Counted from the stretch's first letter, positions 1 through 8,079 are shown. The stretch: DNA of 64,000 nt from Catenulispora sp. GP43 (GCF_041260665.1 NZ_JBGCCT010000033.1:62001-126000), one strand, 5' to 3'. Program-made: numbers and translations. Notes: generated by a model from the letters alone, not told the origin.

Positions 1-277
1 GCGCAACGGAGGCCGGTGGGGTGGGTTCACGGATCGTGTTGACGAGCTCCAGGAAGCGGACCACGACCGGCGACATCCGGATCAGTCTGAAGCTGGCGCC
101 GTTGGCGCTGACGCGGGTGTGGACGGCGGTCAGAGTACGAAGCCCGGCAGAGTTGATGTACGTGACACCGGACAGGTCCAAACCGAGGCGGAGATCATCG
201 GCGCTGGCCAGATCGATGTCGCCGGTGACGGTGATGATGGAGCGGCCCTGGTCGTGCCCGCTGGGGAAGACGTCCAT
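1..277 (-). CDS. STAS-domain anti-sigma factor antagonist, 3' end off window
   Basis: The reading frame starts at an ATG with an AGGA ribosome site about eight bases upstream and runs off the left edge. The visible 92 residues contain the STAS hallmark strand GVTYINSAGLR, in which the Ser of NSAGL is where SpoIIAA-type antagonists are phosphorylated by an anti-sigma kinase. The role inferred from the family is release of an alternative sigma factor by partner switching. Odd point: after GDIDLASADDLR the sequence passes almost directly to LDLSGV. The usual roughly 20-residue helix between these two strands is largely missing, which suggests an internal deletion and possibly a dead copy. Confidence 0.7.
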   Translation of the reverse strand, partial: MDVFPSGHDQGRSIITVTGDIDLASADDLRLGLDLSGVTYINSAGLRTLTAVHTRVSANGASFRLIRMSPVVVRFLELVNTIREPTPPASVA

Positions 278-633
278 GGGTGAGTCCTGCGCTTTCGTCA
301 GACGGGGAAAGGCACAAGGCGTGGACCGTGGCGGCGTTGACAATTCCGGGTCGCCTGGACCACATGGTGTGCGCCGGGGACTTCACGGCGCCAGGGACCA
401 GAGCGTCACGAAACAGCACCACGATAGCGCGTTCCGGGAGGCATAGCTGATCTCGGGCGGCGCTCGTCGTGCGGCCGGCTTGCCTGCGTAGGCGCGACGG
501 TCGGGAACAACCTTGCTTTCCGGGGGCCCACTCGGTTTACGACAACCGGCGAGCGGCGGCGCCGCCCGCTCCGGGCTGTGTCACGGAGCGGTTCGAGGTC
601 GTTTCTCAGGCGCACCACCATCGGCACGCACGC
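278..633. other. Intergenic stretch, no gene recognised
   Basis: This stretch of about 350 bases lies between the STAS gene, whose upstream side it is, and the integrase remnant. Open frames in all directions are low-complexity, Arg/Ala/Pro-rich shadows with no recognisable motif. The promoter of the STAS gene should lie at its left end, but no clear -10/-35 pair is visible. Confidence 0.4.
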
Positions 634-883
634 GCCACCACCTGCACCCAGCACGACATCGACGATTGGCTTCCCAGCGACCAGTTCTCCCGCTCCCACG
701 GATTCGTCACCTGGGCCGTCCAGCGGCGCCACGTGACCGACATCGAGATCCCGCGGTTCGCCTACTAGCCGGTCCGCGAAGTGCTGCCCGAGCACGACCA
801 GCGCTGGGACCTGGCTCGTCGGCTCCTGAACGATGACTCGATCCCCGTTGCCGACCGCGTCGCAGGGCTGCTCCCGGCACTGG
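634..883 (+). pseudogene. Remnant of actinobacterial tyrosine recombinase (integrase)
   Basis: One plus-strand frame reads CTQHDIDDWLPSD, then HGFVTWAVQRRHVTDIEIP, an in-frame TAG (766-768), and then HDQRWDLARRLLNDDSIPVADRVAG. This order (the DxDxWL helix, an xRRxH segment, QRWxLxRRLLxDxS, then DRVAG) matches the central region of phage-type integrases common on actinomycete mobile elements. The catalytic Arg/His/Tyr region that should follow is absent; the frame runs into the 3' side of the GAF-ANTAR gene. Truncation plus a nonsense codon make it a dead fragment. The family call rests on motif recall, so it is moderate. Confidence 0.5.
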
Positions 884-895
884 GGCCCGGGACCG

Positions 896-1639
896 TCATG
901 CGGTGTGGCCGGGAGTGTGCAGGAGTTCGTCGGCGGTGGCCGCGCCGGTGGCGACATCGCGGGCGACGTCGGACAGGTGCAGGTTGTGGCGGCGGGCGTG
1001 GTCGCGCAGCAGTTTGAAGGCCTCATCGATGCTGATCCGGCGGCGCTCGGCCAGCACGCCCTTGGCTTGCTCGATGACGATGCGGCTGGTCAGCGCGTTC
1101 TGGAGCTGGGCGGCCAGCAGCTCAGCCTGGGCGATGGTGCGCTGGGACAGGATGCCCATCGTCGCGACGTCCGCCAGGGCCTGGCCGGTACGCACGTCGT
1201 CGTCGGTGAGGATCCGGCTGCCGGCGCAGAACAGGTTCAGCGCTCCGATGACCGTCTCGCGCAGCCGTAGCGGCAGGGCGTGGACCGCGACGAACCCGGA
1301 AGCCTGGGCGGCCTCGGCGAACCGCGGCCAGCGGACGGTATTCGAGGGGAGGTCGGCGTTCACCACCGGCAGGCCGGTTCGGCAGCAGTCCACGCAGGGG
1401 CCGGCGTCGGTCTGCATCTCGAACAGCTCCAGCAGCCGGGCGTTCTCCGTGGAGGACGCCGCGGCGTGCAGGTTGCCGCGCTGGTTGATGAGCATGATGC
1501 CGGCGGCGTCGACGTCCAGCAGCTGCACGCTGCGCTTGGCCAGGGTGTGCAGGAAGTCGATGACGTCGAAGTCCGCGACCAGGGTGTCCGCCAGATCGAC
1601 GAACGTCTCCACGAGCTGTCGTTCACGGGTCACGCTCAT
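896..1639 (-). CDS. GAF-ANTAR transcription antitermination regulator
   Basis: The 247-residue product has an N-terminal GAF domain (about residues 10-160, with VQLLDVDAAGIMLI, the Cys-rich PCVDCCRTG and FAVHALPLRL-like strands) and a C-terminal ANTAR domain (about 180-240, with IVIEQAKGVLAERR and SIDEAFKLLRDHAR). ANTAR domains bind paired RNA hairpins and prevent transcription termination; the GAF domain should sense a ligand or redox state. The ATG at 1639 was chosen because a full GAF-ANTAR protein begins there. The same frame stays open upstream into a shrunken GAF paralogue, so a 397-residue fusion starting at 2089 is also possible. It acts in the cytoplasm; its target RNA is unknown. 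Confidence 0.85.
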   Translation of the reverse strand: MSVTRERQLVETFVDLADTLVADFDVIDFLHTLAKRSVQLLDVDAAGIMLINQRGNLHAAASSTENARLLELFEMQTDAGPCVDCCRTGLPVVNADLPSNTVRWPRFAEAAQASGFVAVHALPLRLRETVIGALNLFCAGSRILTDDDVRTGQALADVATMGILSQRTIAQAELLAAQLQNALTSRIVIEQAKGVLAERRRISIDEAFKLLRDHARRHNLHLSDVARDVATGAATADELLHTPGHTA

Positions 1640-2089
1640 ACCTTTCAAAGAAGACCCGGCAGGCATCTCGCAGGCATAAAGCCGCGTAGTCCTGACGGTG
1701 TCTCGGATGTCACAGGTTCGTCTCGCCGAAGCGCAGACGCGGGCCACCACGTCGGCGGCGACGTCGGCGAGCAGCCGATCCCCGGCCCAAGCATGCGTGC
1801 GCGGCCGCACCAGCGCCTCGGCCAGGGGAACCCCGAGCTGGACGCTGATCACCCCGATCCGCAGCGGGAACGCGAACACCGCGCGGACCCCGAGGTTCAT
1901 CGCGGCCGGAGCGAACGCGGGCCGACGGCGTTGCGCGGCGTGAAGGTCCGTGATCAGCACCGGCACCCCGGCCGCGACGGCGTCCAGGCCGGGGCCTTCA
2001 GCCGCGGCCAGGTTGGACAGGCCGTCCGTGCCGTTCGCCCCAGTCTCATCCAGCAGCGCCACCACTGCCGCCATCCGGTCACTGACCAT
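1640..2089 (-). pseudogene. Degraded GAF-domain gene fused in frame to the GAF-ANTAR gene
   Basis: The frame begins ATG-VSDRMAAVVALLDETGA, then jumps to AEGPGLDAVAAGVPVLITDL and AVFAFPLRIGVISVQLGV. These are the start, middle and core of the GAF proteins that usually sit just upstream of ANTAR genes in streptomycetes. About 50 residues between the first two blocks are missing, and the segment after QLGV is disordered relative to the family. No stop codon separates it from the downstream GAF-ANTAR gene, so it either decayed in frame or now forms an N-terminal extension of it. Confidence 0.5.
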
Positions 2090-2189
2090 TGTCCGCCTTC
2101 CTTGTGTTGCGTGCGGACAAACGGCCGTCTTCCGGCGAGCTCACGGCCCGGCGACTGCCGCCCGGCCTCGGACAGGCACATGACCGGGG

Positions 2190-2426
2190 TCAGTGCCGTG
2201 CGTTGCGGCGCGGGCTGGACCCGGCGCTGCCTCGGCCAGTGACCAGCTTGACGGCGCCCAGCAGGACGACGGCCCCCATGATCGCGGTGATCCAGGTGGA
2301 GATGTTGAAGAACCCCTGGATGTTGGTGACGTGGAAGACCTTGCTCGCCACCCACCCGCCCAGCAGGGCCCCGGCGATGCCGATGACGGTGGTGGCGATG
2401 ATGCCGTCGGGTCCGGGACGGCAGGC
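2190..2426 (-). pseudogene. GlsB/YeaQ/YmgE-family stress membrane protein, N-terminus lost
   Basis: The frame reads PGPDGIIATTVIGIAGALLG, then GWVASKVFHV and a final hydrophobic segment TWITAIMGAVVLLGAVKLV. This is the second half of small transglycosylase-associated (GlsB) membrane proteins, with a Gly-rich transmembrane helix and a last helix. The frame is closed by a TGA at 2427-2429 just before the Pro-Gly motif, and there is no ATG or GTG before the first helix. The first transmembrane segment of about 25-30 residues is therefore gone. It is probably inactive unless a non-standard start is used. Confidence 0.6.
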
Positions 2427-2542
2427 TCAGAGTACCCGCCGCGACACATCCCAACCAGCACCGATCCCACGCCTGGGAAGACCATGCCGATGCCGAACAT
2501 CGAGCCGAGACGACCGAATCTTAAGGAGCTGACTCATCGGTT

Positions 2543-2593
2543 GACGACACCTTCAAAGGCCAGCTCGACGTGGAGTTCCATGGCGGCCGGACT
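2543..2593 (+). pseudogene. Short IS982-type transposase C-terminal fragment
   Basis: On the plus strand the bases immediately left of the IS element encode DDTFKGQLDVEFHGGRT. This closely matches TFKGQLDLERHGGRT in the transposase of the neighbouring IS on the other strand. It is a second IS982-family remnant in opposite orientation, cut exactly where the complete element's left inverted repeat begins. Confidence 0.5.
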
Positions 2594-2612
2594 AGATGAT
2601 TGAGTCCAAGGG
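2591..2612. repeat. Left terminal inverted repeat of the IS
   Basis: This begins actagatgattgagtcc and ends in aaggg. It is an exact reverse complement of 3352-3373 over 22 bases. Confidence 0.9.
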
Positions 2613-3339
2613 CTCAGTGGTCGTGACCAGTCGGCGGTGGACCGGGGCGTCGGTGTGGTCGTTGTGCCAGATCGCGGCGGTGAGCGCGAGAATCCGCTGC
2701 AGGACCCGGACCGTGACGCCGGGCACGGTGCGTCCGCCGTGGCGTTCCAGGTCCAGCTGTCCCTTGAATGTCTGGTTGATCGACTCGATGACCTGGCGCA
2801 GCGGTTTGAACAGGGCTGCGCCAGGTCGCGGCTGTTCGCCCTTGCGGGCTTGGCGCAGCAGCACCGCTCCAGCGTCGGCCAGCCAGCAGCACGGGTTCCA
2901 CCGCCAGGATGTCCAGCAGGGTCTGCTGCTCGTTGGCTTTGGCGCCGGTCAGCGCGAATGCGATCGGCAGTCCGCCAAGGGTGCACACCAGGTGCAGCCG
3001 CAGGCCCCAGAAGAAGCGGCTGTGGCTGGCGCAATAGCCGTACTCGGCCCATCCGGCCAGCTCCGAGCGCTTGGCGGTCTCCCGGGACCGGCCGCATTCC
3101 ACCGGGGTCGAATCCACGACCCACACGTCGTCGGTCCACCCCGTGGTGTCGATCGCCAGCGCCCGGACGCAGCTGCGGATCAGGCCGGCGGCCCGGCGCA
3201 GCCGCTTGTTGTACCCAGACTGGCCGGGCAGGTGCGGGAACAGGTGCCGCAGCTGGGAGCCTGCGTACCGTAGCCACCGGGCCTCGGAGACGAACCCGAG
3301 CAGCGCCTGCATCACCGCCAATGGACTCCCTCGCCTCAT
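2592..3339 (-). pseudogene. IS982-family transposase, deleted and frameshifted
   Basis: The first half reads LAVMQALLGFVSEARWLRYA, SGYNKRLRRA, DVWVVDSTPVECGRSRETAK and YGYCASHSRFFWGLRLH, which are diagnostic IS982 blocks including the first catalytic Asp of VVDSTP. After LLDILAVEP the frame breaks. Homology resumes in another frame with RKGEQPRPGA, LRQVIESINQTFKGQLDLER and ILALTAAIWHND, ending at 2592. About 30 residues around the second catalytic Asp (the SDKGF block) are lost. The N-terminal roughly 70 residues are also missing, because LAVMQ lies only about 50 bases inside the right repeat. It cannot encode an active enzyme. Confidence 0.8.
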
Positions 3340-3351
3340 GTCCGCAGGTAT

Positions 3352-3373
3352 CCCTTGGACTCAATCATCTAGT
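3352..3373. repeat. Right terminal inverted repeat of the IS
   Basis: This begins cccttggactcaatcat and ends in ctagt. It is an exact reverse complement of 2591-2612. Confidence 0.9.
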
Positions 3374-3505
3374 GTCCGCTCCTGTCCGGTGTCGCGGGAT
3401 GGGTGAGCTTGATCCGGTCCCGGACTCCATTGGTCGGCGGCACTGGTCGCCGGAAGGAGTCTGTGATGCCAAGCCTCATCCGGGTGTATCCAGGTACGCC
3501 CCGCC

Positions 3506-3852
3506 GAGTCGACCGGGCAGACCATGCTGTTGTGGGGCGGCTCCACGAGCGTGGGCAGCAATGCCGTCCACTTCGCCGCAGCCGCCGGGTACGAGGTCAT
3601 CGCCAACTCCTCACCGCGCAACTGCCAATACGTCACGTCGCTGGGCGCCGTGCGCGTCGTCGACCACAACAGCCCGAGCGTCGTGGCCGACATCGGCACC
3701 GCCTTCGCCGGCCGGACGCTGGTCGGTGCGATCGCCTTCGGCGCCACCGGAGCCGCGGCGGGGGTGCGGATCGCCGGGGCGTGCATGGGCGCGAAGTTCG
3801 TTCGATCGCCACCCCGCCGGTTTCGTTCGCCTCGGCCGACAACCAGGACTGA
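3506..3852 (+). pseudogene. Zinc-type alcohol dehydrogenase (MDR) fragment, frameshifted
   Basis: The fragment opens at ESTGQTMLLWGGSTSVGSNA and continues through AAAAGYEVIANSSPRN and LGAVRVVDHNSPSVV. This is the nucleotide-binding Rossmann part of medium-chain dehydrogenases, with GGSTSVGS as the dinucleotide loop. Near 3803 one base is missing: the frame reads KFVRSPP, while the shifted frame gives IATPPVSFAS, and it ends at a TGA at 3850-3852. The GroES-like catalytic domain that should precede it is absent. The loss ends at or near the IS element, which probably contributed to the truncation. Confidence 0.65.
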
Positions 3853-4074
3853 CCGGGGCGGATGAGCTGACCGGTGGATCCTCGCCGACTTCGAGGTGCC
3901 GGGAGGGCTTGCTATCGGCTCTCGTAGTCGCCCGGGGTGTGCTAGCGTCCTTTGCGGACGTACGAAAGTCACGGTCCGGTAGGTAGTCCGGATGGCGTGT
4001 CCGCGCTCGTACAGTGCCCTTGTCGGCACACCCTGTGCGTCCCTTTTCGTTCATCATCGAGAAGGGACACAGTC

Positions 4075-5289
4075 GTGTCGGATCTGCGTGTCGTCATCAT
4101 CGGGGGCGGGCTGGGTGGTTTGGCCCTGGCCCAGGGCCTCCACCAGGGGGGCGTCAGGGTCGCCGTCTACGAGAAGGACCCCACCCCGGATTTCCGGAAT
4201 CAGGGCTACCGCATCCGCATCAACCCAGACGGGATCATCGCGCTCCAGGCCGTGCTGACTCCGCAGGCGTTCGAGGTGTTCGCGGCCACCGCCGGAAACC
4301 CCGGTTCCCGGATGGATGTCTTCGACCATCACCTCAACCTGGTCCACGCGCAAGAGCTCCCGCAGGCCGCCGGCTTGCCCGGCGGCGGGAACCTGGCGGT
4401 CAACCGCAGGACGCTGCGACAGATCCTGCTGTCGGGGCTGGAGCGGTGCGTGTACTACGGTGCCGAGTTCACTGGTTACACCACCGAGGCGTCCGGCGCG
4501 GTGACCGCGCATTTCGCGGACGGCACCAGCGCCACCGGCGACATCCTGGTCGGCGCCGACGGCGTCAACTCCGCGACCCGCCGACAGTACCTGCCGCAGG
4601 CGCAGGTCGTGGACGCCCGACTGCGGCTGATCTACGGAAAGCTCCCGCTCGCCGGCGACGAGATCGGCGCCAGGATCCCCCCAGAGCTGCTTGGGCTGTG
4701 GACCACTGTCCTGGGCCCGGACAAGCGTTTCGTCGGACTGGCCCCCGTGCGGTTCCGCGCGCCGATGGCCCAGGCGACCGCCCGGCTGGCCCCCGACATG
4801 CAGCTCGGTGACGAATCCGACTACCTCGCGTGCGTCTTCGGCGCGCGGCGGGAGTTGTTCCCCTGCACGGACTCCGAGCTGTTCGCCATGAAAGGTGGAG
4901 ACCTGCGGGCGCTGACGTTGTCGCTCGTTCAGGGTTGGGATCCGCGCCTGGTCGAGATGGTCGCCGACCAGGATCCTGCTTCCATCTTCCCGGTCTCGGT
5001 GCGAACCAGCGTGCCGATGCCGCGGTGGGAGACCACCGCGGTGACCCTGCTGGGCGACGCCATCCACGTGATGAGCCCGGCCATCGGCGTCGGCGCGAAC
5101 ACCGCGCTGCGCGACGCGCAGGTGCTGGCCGGCCGACTCACCGAGGCTGCCGGCGGCCGGCCGCTGGCCCAAGCACTGCACGCCTATGAGGAAGAGATGC
5201 TCGGCTACGGCTTCGACGCGGTTCGTGAATCAGCCGCCCGCGGCCACCGGCTGGTAGGCCAGGACCTGCTGCCCTCCATCAAGGGCTAG
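4075..5289 (+). CDS. FAD-dependent monooxygenase (PHBH-fold aromatic hydroxylase type)
   Basis: The 404-residue product starts at a GTG preceded by GAAGGGACA. An N-terminal FAD-binding motif VVIIGGGLGGLALAQGL (residues 6-22) is followed by an acidic-ended strand (VYEKDP). The GD motif ILVGADGVNSATRR contacts both FAD and NAD(P)H in the family, and the C-terminal VTLLGDAIHVMSPAIGVGAN binds the flavin ribityl. The enzyme should use NAD(P)H and O2 to hydroxylate or epoxidise a small, probably aromatic or polyketide-like substrate in the cytoplasm. The upstream 200 bases hold a cgtacg palindrome (3959-3964) and a repeated gtccgg but no regulator gene, which may have been lost with the decayed region to the left. 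Confidence 0.85.
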   Translation: MSDLRVVIIGGGLGGLALAQGLHQGGVRVAVYEKDPTPDFRNQGYRIRINPDGIIALQAVLTPQAFEVFAATAGNPGSRMDVFDHHLNLVHAQELPQAAGLPGGGNLAVNRRTLRQILLSGLERCVYYGAEFTGYTTEASGAVTAHFADGTSATGDILVGADGVNSATRRQYLPQAQVVDARLRLIYGKLPLAGDEIGARIPPELLGLWTTVLGPDKRFVGLAPVRFRAPMAQATARLAPDMQLGDESDYLACVFGARRELFPCTDSELFAMKGGDLRALTLSLVQGWDPRLVEMVADQDPASIFPVSVRTSVPMPRWETTAVTLLGDAIHVMSPAIGVGANTALRDAQVLAGRLTEAAGGRPLAQALHAYEEEMLGYGFDAVRESAARGHRLVGQDLLPSIKG

Positions 5290-5335
5290 ATGTACTGACC
5301 GGTGAGGTTGGTGGCAAAAGGCTGGCGTGGTGTGG

Positions 5336-5760
5336 TCAGTGGCCGTCGGCGATCAGTGATCGTTTCTGGTCTGCGCCGGCGGCCCAGTTGTGCCGGATCG
5401 CGGGGGCGGTCTCGTCGGGGTGGGTCGGGCGGATCAGGACCAGGTCGCGCCCACCCAGTTCGCGCTCGAAGGCCCGGCTGCGCAGGCCCTTGTCGGACAC
5501 GATCGGGGTATCCGGCGGCGGGGTGTTGGCCGGCAGCTCCAGCAGCATCGTCGTCGCCGCCACCTCGCCGAACATCTTCGGATTGACCAGGATGAATCCG
5601 GTGACCTGGCGGCCAGGCAGACCAGTTCGGCGTCGGTGACCGCCGGCGGGCCTCCTGGCGAATCCGGGCGAACCTTTGCGCGAAGGGATGATGCGATCGG
5701 TGAGCGCGCCATACAGTGCAGTCAGGAGCGTGTCCAAAACGGTGTTTTGATGATTCCCGC
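5336..5760 (-). pseudogene. Second IS982-type transposase remnant
   Basis: Pieces of an IS982-family transposase appear in two frames. VLDTLLTALYGALTD is the family N-terminus. GGPPAVTDAELVCLAA is the next block in another frame. Then, back in the first frame, come TPIVSDKGLRSRAFERELGG (the second Asp block) and AIRHNWAAGADQKRSLIADGH at the C-terminus. The central portion with the first catalytic Asp is deleted and at least two frameshifts are present. It covers the SDKG block that the complete-ended IS at 2591-3373 lacks, but is itself dead. No inverted repeats like those of the other copy were found at its edges. Confidence 0.65.
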
Positions 5761-5904
5761 CCAAAGGGTTCTTCTCAACACCGATTTGGACACGCCCCCA
5801 GCTGTCGTCAGCCAATCCGGCTACACGCCAGCCCCACGCCGCCAACCCGCATCAGTCATCTAGGGGCAGAGGCCGAAGAACCATCGCTGAACAGCAACAG
5901 ACTG

Positions 5905-7125
5905 CTACAAAAGGGCCGTGACCTGGGTCGGCGCGCCGAATAGAGAGCGGGCGTATACCTCTCGGCTCAGGCCATAAGAGATCAACTGGTGGCGGGACGC
6001 GACCTCGATGTTGCGCCAAATCTGCTGGACGGGCTGGTCGAGGGTGAAGCTGCTCGAACCGCCCGCGTCGAGGAGCAGGCCGACCGCGTCGCGGACGTTC
6101 TTGGACACGGTACCCACGTCCATGCGGATGCGGGCTCGCTCTTCGGGTGGCATCGCGGATCCTTCCGCCACGTTGCGTGCGACGTCCTGCACTGCTCGTG
6201 CGGCGTGCAGCTTCGCCGTTTCGATGGAGGCGGCGGCGTCGCTCACGCTCAACTGGACGGTGGGTGAATCCTCTGCCCGGGTGTAGATCGTCCCACTCAT
6301 GGGCTTGCCAGCCTTCAATCGGGCCAGCGTGCCGGCAAGTGCCGCCTCCGCCATTCCGATCAGAGGCCACGGCATCGTGACGGCAGTAAAGGGAATGGGC
6401 GGAGCGGTATAGATGCTGCGATGCGGATACCGAGCGGAGTATTCGCCTCCCAGGAGTTTGCTCAACGACAAAATGCGGTGGTCCGGGACGACAGCTGAGT
6501 CGATGACGACAGTGTTGCTGCCGGTGCCCTGCATGCCGGCCACCTGCCAGGTCCGCTCCACGGTCGCGACGGCCATCGGCACCAGCGCCATTCCCCGGTC
6601 CACGACGGTGCCCTCGGCGTCCACCACCGGCACGCCGACGAGAGCCCATTGAGCGTGGTCTGCCCCGGTCAGCGGCTGCCAGCGTCCGCTGATCTGTAGT
6701 CCTTCGGCGACTCGCACGGCCTTTTGCGCCATGCCGAATCCTCCGCAGACGACCGCGTGCGCGTCGCTCCCCCAGATCTCCTGCCGCGCGCGGTCGCCTA
6801 ATAGCGCGGCGAGGTAGGAACCACCGGACAGCAGCATCGCGACCCACGCGCTCGATCCGCATCCGTGCGCTAGGTAACGGAATATCTCCGAAGCCGTCGT
6901 GATGTCGGCTTCGCGCCCTCCGAACTCGGCCGGCGCAAAGAGGGACAGGAACCCTGCCTCCCGCAACGCGCCAGCGCTGCGATCGGACAGTCTGCCTGCT
7001 GCCTCGGTCCGGACAGACTCTTCGGCCAGTAGTCCAACAAGATCCCGCGCATTCTGCACCAACTCACCGGCCGAGGGGCGCTCTCGTATCTGTCTCAGGG
7101 CTGGCTGCGTCGTGGCACTCATCAT
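5905..7125 (-). CDS. Acyl-CoA dehydrogenase-fold flavin monooxygenase (group D type)
   Basis: The 406-residue protein has the acyl-CoA dehydrogenase fold: an N-terminal helical domain (AGFLSLFAPAEFGGREAD), a middle beta domain (residues about 120-230, with ISGRWQPLTGADHAQWALVG and GTGSNTVVIDSAVVPDHRIL) and a C-terminal four-helix domain. The GGREAD and GSNTV blocks and the absence of an acyl-CoA dehydrogenase catalytic Glu context resemble the HsaA/HpaB/DszC group, which uses reduced flavin from a partner reductase and O2. No flavin reductase gene lies nearby, so the partner must be elsewhere. It lies downstream of three hydrolase genes on the same strand but is separated by a hairpin. Substrate unknown. 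Confidence 0.8.
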   Translation of the reverse strand: MMSATTQPALRQIRERPSAGELVQNARDLVGLLAEESVRTEAAGRLSDRSAGALREAGFLSLFAPAEFGGREADITTASEIFRYLAHGCGSSAWVAMLLSGGSYLAALLGDRARQEIWGSDAHAVVCGGFGMAQKAVRVAEGLQISGRWQPLTGADHAQWALVGVPVVDAEGTVVDRGMALVPMAVATVERTWQVAGMQGTGSNTVVIDSAVVPDHRILSLSKLLGGEYSARYPHRSIYTAPPIPFTAVTMPWPLIGMAEAALAGTLARLKAGKPMSGTIYTRAEDSPTVQLSVSDAAASIETAKLHAARAVQDVARNVAEGSAMPPEERARIRMDVGTVSKNVRDAVGLLLDAGGSSSFTLDQPVQQIWRNIEVASRHQLISYGLSREVYARSLFGAPTQVTALL

Positions 7126-7158
7126 CGTCCCGTCTTGTCTGAATCGTCGCTGGAAAAG

Positions 7159-7191
7159 ACAGGGCCGGCCGGGGTGCGGGCCGGGCCCTGT
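7159..7191 (-). terminator. Hairpin downstream of the 7.2-kb hydrolase
   Basis: The arms acagggccggcc and ggccgggccctgt pair with one bulged G around a short loop. The hairpin lies 19 bases past the stop codon of the minus-strand hydrolase, and it probably separates that gene from the downstream monooxygenase. There is no T-run, as is common in high-GC actinomycetes. Confidence 0.5.
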
Positions 7192-7209
7192 AGGTGGTAC
7201 GGCGCGCCC

Positions 7210-7929
7210 TCAAGCTTTGGCTAGGGCCGCCTTTATCAGGGCGACAGCGCGTTCGGGCTGAGCGATGAAGGCGGTGTGGGAGCCGTCGACCTCTTCGACG
7301 GTGGCGTTCATGCGTGCGGCCATGAAGCGTTGGGCTTCGGGGTTGATGGCGTTGTCGCGCCGGGCGATCTGGTACCAGGCCGGGATTGTCTTCCAGCCGG
7401 CGGCGGTGGCGTTCTCGGTGAACGCGGCGGCGGCCAGGTGGCGCTGGGTGGCGGCCATGATCCGGGCGAGGTCTTCGGGGAGGTCGGCGCAGAAGGTCTG
7501 GTGGAAGCGGTCGGGGTCGATGTACAGGTCTGGGCCGCCGGCGGCGCCGACGGCGTCGTAGGGGGTGGGTCGGACGGTCTGGGCGAGCAGGGTCTCCGCG
7601 AACGGGTCCTGGACGCTCGCGCAGCTCTCCCCGGCGTCGGGGGCGAAGGCGGCCAGGTAGACCAGTGCGGTGACGTTGGCGAGGCCTGCGGAGGCCTGGG
7701 TGATGACGGCGCCGCCGTAGGAGTGGCCGACCAGGACGACGGGCCCGTCGATGGCGGCGACGGCGGCACGGACGGTGGCGGCGTCGACGGCCAGGCCGCG
7801 CAGCGGGTTCGATGGTGCGGCCACGCGGTGCCCGGCGGCCGCCAGGCCGGTGATGACGCCGGCGAAGCCCGAGGCATCGGCGAAGGCGCCGTGCACGAGA
7901 ACGACGGTGGGTGCGTTCAGATCTGACAT
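7210..7929 (-). CDS. Alpha/beta hydrolase, paralogue A of three
   Basis: The 239-residue single-domain hydrolase has VVLVHGAFADASGF as the oxyanion-hole region (HGAF), VVLVGHSYGGAVITQA as the nucleophile elbow (Ser in GHSYGG) and DGSHTAFIAQPE carrying the likely catalytic His near the C-terminus. The family includes EstC-type esterases and cytosolic lactonase-like proteins. The fold supports hydrolysis of an ester, lactone or thioester. It has no signal peptide, so it is cytoplasmic. It is the same length as paralogue C, with which it shares long identical blocks such as the GWKTIP.WYQIARRDNAI segment, so the set arose by tandem duplication. Confidence 0.85.
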   Translation of the reverse strand: MSDLNAPTVVLVHGAFADASGFAGVITGLAAAGHRVAAPSNPLRGLAVDAATVRAAVAAIDGPVVLVGHSYGGAVITQASAGLANVTALVYLAAFAPDAGESCASVQDPFAETLLAQTVRPTPYDAVGAAGGPDLYIDPDRFHQTFCADLPEDLARIMAATQRHLAAAAFTENATAAGWKTIPAWYQIARRDNAINPEAQRFMAARMNATVEEVDGSHTAFIAQPERAVALIKAALAKA

Positions 7930-8019
7930 TCCTTGCTCCTCGTTTCCTTTTCGGCCGACCGCGACCGGTGTTACCGGACAGCGGGATGTCCGTACGCCGT
8001 CGGGTCTGCGGGTGGGGTC

Positions 8020-8054
8020 CGGCCCCCGGCCGGTGGTGCCGGTGCCGGGGGCCG
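8020..8054 (-). terminator. Strong GC hairpin downstream of the secreted hydrolase
   Basis: Perfect 11-bp arms cggcccccggc and gccgggggccg flank a 13-base loop. The hairpin sits about 25 bases past the stop codon of the secreted hydrolase and upstream of paralogue A, so the three hydrolases are probably not one simple transcript. Confidence 0.65.
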
Positions 8055-8079
8055 AGATCGGTCCTTCGTAGGGCGTGGA

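Larger units (their letters stand above)
2591..3373 (-). mobile_element. IS982-family element, internally deleted (783 bp)
   Basis: The element is bounded by perfect 22-bp inverted repeats and carries one transposase frame on the minus strand, which has lost its beginning and its centre. Intact members of this family are close to 1 kb, so this 783-bp copy looks like a deletion derivative that keeps its ends. Such copies can only move if a transposase is supplied in trans. No target-site duplication is evident in the flanks. Confidence 0.75.

Noticed and set aside
1280-2242. A 320-codon plus-strand frame opposite the GAF genes
   Set aside because: It is a Gly/Arg/Gln/His-rich shadow of the GAF-ANTAR gene.
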